A stretch of 64,000 nucleotides of DNA from JBJXGV01 sp046160485 (GTDB lineage: Bacteria; Orphanbacterota; Orphanbacteria; JBJXGV01). The DNA is taken from NCBI GenBank assembly GCA_046160485.1, contig JBJXGV010000028.1:186001-250000 (forward strand), read 5' to 3'. The position numbers and the translations under genes are program-made. Below the pieces are notes generated by a model, which saw nothing but the letters and a program-made list of their open reading frames with translations, was not told where the DNA came from and did not search any database. Each line of letters begins with the position of its first letter. Position 1 is the first letter of the stretch. Below are positions 58,802 to 64,000 of the stretch, piece after piece.

Positions 58802-60526
58802 CTAGCCGAGAAGCGAAAGCAGCGACTGAGGAAGCAGGTTGGCCTGCGCCAGGACGGCCGTACCCGCCTGGTTCAGGATCTGATTCTTCGTGAAGTTCAC
58901 CACTTCCGCGGCCACGTCCGTGTCACGGATCACCGAGTCCGCAGCCTGAAGGTTCTCAGCCGCGATCCTCAGGTTCGCCAGGTTCGACTCGAGCGTGTTG
59001 AGCTGGAACGCACCGAGTTCGGCGCGCTCGCGCGAGATCTTGTCGATCGCCTCGTCGATGATCGCGAGAGCATCGGAAGCGCCCTGCGCTGACGTGACGT
59101 CGATGTCGGCAAGGCTCTCAAAACCGCTCGCGCTCGAAATGCCGCGGCCGAGTTCGCCCGCGTTGACGCTCGAGAGCCCGATCTTCACGGTCTGACCCGC
59201 GTTGGCGCCGACCTGGAAGACGAGAGACTTGTCCGAAACGAAGAGCGAAGCGTTCCCGGCAACGACGTCTGAGCCGACCGTGAGGTCGACGCTGCCCGCG
59301 GTCGCAAGACCCGAGCTGACGCGCGTCTGCTGACCCGCCGTCATCGAGTAGGTCGCACCGTTGTCGAGACGCAGATCGAACGTGGCGCCGAGAACATTCA
59401 GTTCGAGCGTCGCGTTCTTGAAACCATCCTGCGACGAGACGTTTTCGGTCAGGTCGATGCTGCCGCCCTTGCCGTCCGTCAGCGTGAAGGTCCCGGCGGT
59501 TTCGTCGAGAAGCACGGCCGGACCACCGTCGAGCGTCGCGGACGCCGTCGTTCCGTTCGCGCCCGTAAGCGACGTCATGTCAAGCATGGCGGAGGTGACG
59601 CTCGTGCCGTCGACCGACATGATGATGCGCTGCGTGCCGCCGACCGCATTCGTCACCACCTTGATCGACCCGTCCGCTTCGACCGACGCTGTGAACGTCG
59701 TGCCGGCGTCGGCGTTGATCTCGTCGACGATGTTCTGCGCCGTGTTGAGCGTGCCGCCCGAGGTGCCGAACGTCACGAGGTAGCTCGTGGTGCCGTCGTT
59801 GATCGTAAGAACCGCATTCTCGAGAATCGTCTGCGAGCCGTCGAGACCGGCGCCGCTCTCGATCATCGCCGAAGTCGCCGCGACAACGACGACCGTGTGG
59901 TCGCCCGGCGCGAGGCTCGTCGGAGTGGCGACACCCGTAAGAAGTCCGGCCGCCGACGTTGCCGTCGGGTCGGCGTAGCTTCCACGAGACGCCGTGACGT
60001 TCGAGATCGACACGGTGTGGCTACCCTGCGCGAGCGTCGAATTCTCCGCGCGCTGCAGATCCGTGCCGCCCTCGGAGATAATGCGCGCCGCATTGTCGCC
60101 GCTGCCGTCGAGCAGGTACTTGGTGCCGAACTGGGTGTTTGCCGCGATGCGATTGATCGTGTCGAGCGAACCCTGGATCTGTGCCTGGTCCGCCGCGAGC
60201 TGCGTCGCGTCGTTCGCGCCTTCGTTCGCCGCGTGCACCGCGAGGTCACGCATGTTCGTCAAGATGCTGTGAATCTCGGTGAACGCCGATTCCGCCGTCG
60301 AAATCATCGAGATGGCGGTTTCCGAGTTCTCGACCGCCTGATTCAGGCCAGCGATCTGAGCGCGGAAGCGCTCGCTGATCACCAGACCCGCCGGATCGTC
60401 CGCCGCGCGGTTGATGCGGAGACCGGACGAGAGGCGCTCAACGTTGCGCTGAAGGCCCGCCTGCGTCCGCCCCAGGTTACGGAGCGCGCTGATCGACGCG
60501 ATGTTGTTGTTGATGCGAATAGCCAT
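58802..60526 (-). CDS. fliC: Flagellin
   Basis: A 574-residue flagellin. The conserved N-terminus MAIRINNNIASISALRNLGR with LSSGLRINRAADDPAGL and the C-terminus (SNLANLRIAAENLQAADS ... VLAQANLLPQSLLSLLG) form the D0/D1 coiled coil. The middle D2/D3 region (about 150-440) is Ser/Thr-rich, offering possible glycosylation sites. An ideal AAGGAGGT lies five bases before the ATG. A sigma-28 promoter and a structured 5' leader precede it, and a glycosyltransferase gene lies upstream. Confidence 0.98.
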   Translation of the reverse strand: MAIRINNNIASISALRNLGRTQAGLQRNVERLSSGLRINRAADDPAGLVISERFRAQIAGLNQAVENSETAISMISTAESAFTEIHSILTNMRDLAVHAANEGANDATQLAADQAQIQGSLDTINRIAANTQFGTKYLLDGSGDNAARIISEGGTDLQRAENSTLAQGSHTVSISNVTASRGSYADPTATSAAGLLTGVATPTSLAPGDHTVVVVAATSAMIESGAGLDGSQTILENAVLTINDGTTSYLVTFGTSGGTLNTAQNIVDEINADAGTTFTASVEADGSIKVVTNAVGGTQRIIMSVDGTSVTSAMLDMTSLTGANGTTASATLDGGPAVLLDETAGTFTLTDGKGGSIDLTENVSSQDGFKNATLELNVLGATFDLRLDNGATYSMTAGQQTRVSSGLATAGSVDLTVGSDVVAGNASLFVSDKSLVFQVGANAGQTVKIGLSSVNAGELGRGISSASGFESLADIDVTSAQGASDALAIIDEAIDKISRERAELGAFQLNTLESNLANLRIAAENLQAADSVIRDTDVAAEVVNFTKNQILNQAGTAVLAQANLLPQSLLSLLG

Positions 60527-60599
60527 GAATTACCTCCTTGTGATGGTGCTGTGTTGATCCGCCATCCATTGGCAGGATCTTCCGTGACTCCTCGGACGC

Positions 60600-60629
60600 G
60601 CGATCGCCTCGACTGCGGGTGGCGATCGC
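60600..60629 (-). promoter_or_regulatory. Stem-loop in the flagellin 5' leader
   Basis: A perfect 9-bp inverted repeat GCGATCGCC / GGCGATCGC with a 12-base loop lies within the roughly 120-base leader. The leader also has several GGA motifs (including GGAGGAG near 60633-60639, CACGGAAG, ATGGATGG and the ribosome site), the sequence type bound by CsrA. Control of flagellin translation by the nearby csrA/fliW is plausible. Confidence 0.5.
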
Positions 60630-60653
60630 AAACTCCTCCGATGTCTCTTTCGT

Positions 60654-60680
60654 GTATCGGCAGTTTTCCGGGGCCCTTTA
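60654..60680 (-). promoter_or_regulatory. Sigma-28 (FliA) promoter of flagellin
   Basis: On the - strand TAAA (60680-60677), exactly 15 bases, then GCCGATAC (60661-60654), against the consensus TAAA-N15-GCCGATAA: one mismatch. Transcription would begin near 60646, about 120 bases before the flagellin ATG. Confidence 0.88.
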
Positions 60681-60731
60681 GCGCGAAGCGAGGGCGCCGA
60701 TGACGCGGTGGATGTGCGGGCGGGGCGTGCG

Positions 60732-62570
60732 CTACGAGACGGCGAACGCGGCGGCCTGCCGGGCGATGCCTGCTTTGGCCGGCTCGTATCCGGGTTCGAT
60801 TTCGAGGGCTTTCGTCCAGGCAATCTCCGCGGCGCGCGGGACGCCCAGAAGCGCGTAGGCGTCGCCGAGGCGCGACCACGTTACGTGCGCTCGCGGCTTC
60901 GCGACGACGACCCGTTCGTACGCAGCGATTGCGTCCTTCGGGTTACCGCGAGCAAGCCAGAGGTCGCCGATGTGACCGAGAAGATCGACGCGCGAGGCGT
61001 CGGACTTGATCACATCGAGGAAGAGAGGCAAGGCCTCGTCGCCGCGATTGTTCAAGAGGCAGAGTTTCGCGAGGTTCTCGCGCGCGAGGAGAAAGCGCGG
61101 TTCCTCGATGAGCGCCTCGCGGTAGCGCGACTCGGCGACGCGCGCGTCACCGCGGGCGAGCGCGAGGTTTCCGAGATTCGTGAGCACCTCGGGCGCGCTG
61201 GGCCGCAGCGCGAGCGCGGACGTGAGGCGGGCGTGCGCATCCGCAAGCGCGCCCATCTCCAAGTGAATCGTCCCGGCGTGAAAGTGCGCGTCGAACGACG
61301 CCGGGTCGAGAGCCGCCGCGGCGCAGAAGGATCGGAGGGATGTTTCGGTATGGCCGAGAGCGCGAGCGCGCGCGGCGAAGCTCAGCGTTCGCTCCGCCGG
61401 CGCCTCCGAGAATTTGAGCGCGAGCGCGAGCGCGCGTTCGGCGTCCGCGGCGCGTCGCAAGTCGAGGAGCGCGTCCGCGAGAAGCAGCCCCGCCATCTCG
61501 TTCGCCTTCTCGATCGGGTACGGCAAGATTCCGGGCCTAAGTCCCCCGCTGAAGACGATCGTCTGAAGCGCTTCGACGACGCCTGCGTGATCCCCGGTGC
61601 GGCGCCGGCTTTCCGCCACGAAGACGCGGACCAGGGCGTGATCGGGGGCGCGCCGTGATGCGGCGGCGAGCGTGGCGGCCGCGCCGGCCAGATCGCCGCG
61701 TGCCTCGAGAAGCCGCACGAGAAGAAGCTGCCCGCGGATGAGCATCTCGTTGACGACCGCATCGGAGGACGGCATCTCGGCAAGCTCGCCGAGCGACTCG
61801 ATTGCCTCGTCGTGGCGCTCAAGCCCCACGAGCGTTTGCGCGACATGGAACACGAGCGACGCGTCGCGCGGACGCATCACGCGCTCGAGGCGCAAGAGCG
61901 TGAGATTGCGCTCGAATTTCGCGCGAACCTGCGCCGGATCCGAGTAGCCGAGATGGCGCACCGTGAAGGGCGCGTGGAGCAAGCGAACCCCCAGACGCGC
62001 GAGGCTATGAACGACCTGTTCGTGGATTCGGCCCTCGAACTCCACGCCGCGCCGGTTCGGGAAGACGCGAAGCTGCTGACACGCGGACGAAGTCGCCGCG
62101 TTCGAGCCCGTGTTGTAGAGCTGCAGAAAATACGCGACGGAGTCGGCGGAGTTCGCCAAGAGCGCCTTAAGCCCCGCGATGGCGGAGGGATCGATTTCAT
62201 CATCCGCGTCGAGCCAGAGCACCCAGCGCGCCGTGACGGAGCCGAGCGACGCGTTGCGTGCCGCCGCGAAGTCGTCACTCCACGGTTCGTGCACCACGGT
62301 CACGCCGAGCGATTCGAGATAGGCGACCGTGCCGTCCGTCGACCCGGTATCGGCAACGACGATCTCGTCGAACCCGCCGGCGATCGGCGGGAGTAGACGC
62401 TTCAGATTGGCTTCCTCGTTCCGCACGATCATCGAGAGCGCCAGGAGCGGGCGCTTCGCCGACCCCGCGGCACGGGCTTCGCCGGAGCGCGACGCGGCCC
62501 GGCCGCGATTCGCCGGCGCGCGCTTCGCCTTCGAAGGCGATTTCGATTTCGGCTTTCTCGCCGCGCTCAC
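60732..62570 (-). CDS. GT2 glycosyltransferase with TPR repeats, probable flagellin-modifying
   Basis: 612 residues from GTG 62570, which overlaps the csrA stop (GTGA). A basic Lys/Arg/Ala-rich start is followed by a GT-A domain (about 40-270): LLALSMIVRNEEANL, VVADTGSTDGTVAYL and LWLDADDEID with the DxD motif. The rest is a long TPR array (repeats such as VLTNLGNLALARGDARVAESRYREAL). The combination is typical of SPBc2-type transferases that modify flagellin or surface proteins. Its position between csrA and flagellin supports flagellin as substrate; that is inference. Confidence 0.82.
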   Translation of the reverse strand: MSAARKPKSKSPSKAKRAPANRGRAASRSGEARAAGSAKRPLLALSMIVRNEEANLKRLLPPIAGGFDEIVVADTGSTDGTVAYLESLGVTVVHEPWSDDFAAARNASLGSVTARWVLWLDADDEIDPSAIAGLKALLANSADSVAYFLQLYNTGSNAATSSACQQLRVFPNRRGVEFEGRIHEQVVHSLARLGVRLLHAPFTVRHLGYSDPAQVRAKFERNLTLLRLERVMRPRDASLVFHVAQTLVGLERHDEAIESLGELAEMPSSDAVVNEMLIRGQLLLVRLLEARGDLAGAAATLAAASRRAPDHALVRVFVAESRRRTGDHAGVVEALQTIVFSGGLRPGILPYPIEKANEMAGLLLADALLDLRRAADAERALALALKFSEAPAERTLSFAARARALGHTETSLRSFCAAAALDPASFDAHFHAGTIHLEMGALADAHARLTSALALRPSAPEVLTNLGNLALARGDARVAESRYREALIEEPRFLLARENLAKLCLLNNRGDEALPLFLDVIKSDASRVDLLGHIGDLWLARGNPKDAIAAYERVVVAKPRAHVTWSRLGDAYALLGVPRAAEIAWTKALEIEPGYEPAKAGIARQAAAFAVS

Positions 62571-62878
62571 GATTGCGCGTGCCTCTTCTTCGACTCCGGG
62601 CGTCTGCCGGGCGCTTCGAGTACCCGGCCGCGGCGCGGCGCGCTCGGTGCGGGCGCGAGGCCGAGTCCGCACAGCGCATCGAGGCTCGGGATCGCCGAGC
62701 GCGACGCCATCATGTTCTCGCGGAGTATCTCTTCGTAGACCTCCCGCCTATGAACCGGGACGGAGCGCGGCGCGGTAATGCCGATCTGCACCTTCTCCTC
62801 GCCGACGGAGAGAACCGTGATCTGAATGTTGTCGCCGATCATGATCTGTTCGTTCAACTTCCTTGTCAGAACAAGCAT
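62567..62878 (-). CDS. csrA: Carbon storage regulator CsrA with extended C-terminus
   Basis: A 103-residue protein. Residues 1-58 are a complete CsrA: MLVLTRKLNEQIMIGDNIQI, then VQIGITAPRSVPVHRREVY with R44 of the RNA-binding surface. Typical CsrA is 60-75 residues; here about 40 extra Pro/Arg/Ser-rich residues follow. CsrA binds GGA motifs in mRNAs and represses flagellin in species that also have FliW. fliW lies 23 bases upstream. Confidence 0.93.
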   Translation of the reverse strand: MLVLTRKLNEQIMIGDNIQITVLSVGEEKVQIGITAPRSVPVHRREVYEEILRENMMASRSAIPSLDALCGLGLAPAPSAPRRGRVLEAPGRRPESKKRHAQS

Positions 62879-62901
62879 GAGGCCCTCCTGGCCGCTGTGG
62901 A

Positions 62902-63384
62902 TTAAGCGTGAAGCTCCTCTTCCTGATCCTGCTCGGCTTCGAGAAGAGTGCCGCTGATGCTGACGCGAACGCCGTACTCGGACTGCGGCAGCACGATCTG
63001 CGTGCCGATGCGCGTCTTCGTGTTGATGATCACCGGCCCGCGCAGGTTGGCCGTCATTTCCGCCGTGTTCTCGGGGACGACAACGGTCGCGAACGCCACC
63101 GCGTCGCCGAGGTCATCGAGTTCCAGAAGCGCGATCGTCCCCTCGTCTACCTTCACTTTGTAGTCGGGCCGAAGCAGGAGCGGATCGACGAGGACGAACG
63201 CGAACGCCGGATTGTCGACGCATTGAAGGCAGTGAAAGATCCCCGCTTCGTCGATGTCGAGCATCACGAAATGACGGAGGTCGCGCAGCCCCACGAGCCC
63301 GTTCGGGAACGTGTAGACGTCGTCGCGCGAGTAGGCGATCTCTCCGAACCGCGGCGTCGCCAACCGCACGGTGTTCTTGCTCAT
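62902..63384 (-). CDS. fliW: Flagellar assembly factor FliW
   Basis: 160 residues from ATG 63384 (AAAGGAG eight bases upstream). A beta-rich protein with the FliW sequences TFPNGLVGLRDLRHFVMLD and LVDPLLLRPDYKVKVDE. FliW binds flagellin and CsrA in turn; when flagellin is exported, free FliW removes CsrA from flagellin mRNA. The flgL-fliW-csrA order is common. Confidence 0.94.
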   Translation of the reverse strand: MSKNTVRLATPRFGEIAYSRDDVYTFPNGLVGLRDLRHFVMLDIDEAGIFHCLQCVDNPAFAFVLVDPLLLRPDYKVKVDEGTIALLELDDLGDAVAFATVVVPENTAEMTANLRGPVIINTKTRIGTQIVLPQSEYGVRVSISGTLLEAEQDQEEELHA

Positions 63385-63408
63385 GGGCAAATCTCCTTTC
63401 AACTCGGG

Positions 63409-64000
63409 TTACCGGAGAAAATCGAGCAACGAGACGGACACGGCCCGCGACGTGGCGGCGAGCGCTGCCTGGTATGCAATCTGTTCTTCGCTCGAGCGCA
63501 CGACCGCCTCGGCGAAATCGACATCCTCGACTTCCGAAATCGCCGTCTTCTCGAGATCGCTTCGCGCCTCGAGATTCGATTGAGCGGCTTCGACGCGGCG
63601 GACGCGAGAACCGACGTCGATGCGAGCGACGAGATTCTGATCGAGCGCGGCGTCGAGAGGCTCGAGCGATGCGCGAACCGTCTCGACGTCGTCCGCGCGG
63701 AGCGCATCGCGCAGCGACGCGACGACGTCGAAGAGAGTCACGGGACCCGATGCCCCCGCCGTACCCAACTCGGACGCCATGGTCGAGCCGGAGACGTTTG
63801 TCACGCCCAGCGTCGAGAGCGGCGCGCGCGAGCGAATCGTAATTCCGGTGCCCGCGTCGTTGACGACGCCTTCGATGAGGAGGTCCTCGCCGCTCGACGA
63901 CTGCGCGCGACGCAATCCGACGATGAGATCGCCGACGCTGCGCGCAAACGACAGATCGACATCCCCCATTCGCAGTTGGTCGCCGATCTTGTTTTCGACG
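63409..64000 (-). CDS. flgL: Hook-filament junction protein FlgL, 5' end cut by window
   Basis: The reading frame stays open to the right edge, so the N-terminus is missing. The visible 196 residues include VENKIGDQLRMGDVDLSFAR and a C-terminal flagellin-like coiled coil (DLEKTAISEVEDVDFAEAVV ... YQAALAATSRAVSVSLLDFL), the FlgL pattern. It joins hook and filament with FlgK, whose gene is presumably beyond the edge. FlgN (54767-55204) is its likely chaperone. Confidence 0.85.
   Translation of the reverse strand, partial: VENKIGDQLRMGDVDLSFARSVGDLIVGLRRAQSSSGEDLLIEGVVNDAGTGITIRSRAPLSTLGVTNVSGSTMASELGTAGASGPVTLFDVVASLRDALRADDVETVRASLEPLDAALDQNLVARIDVGSRVRRVEAAQSNLEARSDLEKTAISEVEDVDFAEAVVRSSEEQIAYQAALAATSRAVSVSLLDFLR

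Noticed and set aside
1..64000. tRNA, rRNA, CRISPR arrays, insertion sequences or prophage genes
   Set aside because: No cloverleaf arms, spaced repeats, transposase or integrase motifs were seen on reading both strands by eye; a covariance search could still find a small RNA.

Overview
The window is a dense, high-GC bacterial chromosome segment with two main blocks. Genes on the + strand fill 1-14782, and an almost unbroken run of - strand flagellar genes fills 20890-64000. A LptE-type lipoprotein and complete flagellar basal-body genes point to a diderm. A secreted M28 peptidase ends in a FlgD-Ig/T9SS-like C-terminal domain, a style common in uncultured FCB-group phyla such as Eisenbacteria-like lineages. 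That placement is inference. I see no rRNA, tRNA, CRISPR, phage or insertion sequence.

Region 1 (1-7083): the end of a STAS anti-sigma antagonist, a small membrane protein, a GGDEF diguanylate cyclase, a PAS histidine kinase with an NtrC-type regulator, an LptE-like lipoprotein and leuS. Most are tightly spaced or overlapping.

Region 2 (7084-14813): a sulfate-assimilation operon: siroheme synthesis (precorrin-2 dehydrogenase, uroporphyrinogen-III methyltransferase), ATP sulfurylase, a siroheme sulfite/nitrite reductase and an Fe-S type APS reductase, followed by an ATP/ADP-translocase-like membrane protein. Its leader is the most striking element of the window. After a sigma-70-like promoter comes a 27-codon ORF with five Cys codons, then a strong intrinsic terminator, and a leader segment able to pair with the terminator's 5' arm. 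This is the layout of a cysteine-responsive transcription attenuator.

Region 3 (14783-20784): a TPR membrane protein, a PDZ-7TM-GAF-PP2C phosphatase (RsbU-like), a possible 18-residue peptide gene, the secreted M28 peptidase and a hypothetical protein.

Region 4 (20890-64000, - strand): in transcription order from the right edge: flgL (partial), fliW, csrA, a GT2-TPR glycosyltransferase, flagellin, flaG, fliD, fliS, flgN, flgM, a GAF-HD-GYP-HDOD protein, a small CxC protein, a histidine kinase and NtrC regulator, an AMIN-TPR protein, a small coiled-coil protein, a second histidine kinase and NtrC regulator, flgBC, fliEFGHIJ, a motE-like gene, fliK, flgD, flgE, fliL, fliN, fliO, fliPQR, flhBAF, a 2-TM protein, a FliA-type sigma factor, a membrane protein, fliM and a long FliN-like gene. 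I found three good sigma-54 promoter matches (before the AMIN-TPR gene, the motE-like gene and fliP) and one near-perfect sigma-28 promoter before flagellin. This suggests a cascade: kinase/regulator 1 -> sigma-54 -> an operon carrying kinase/regulator 2 -> sigma-54 -> hook and export operons -> FliA/FlgM -> flagellin, with CsrA/FliW control of flagellin translation. motA, motB, flhG and rpoN are not in the window.
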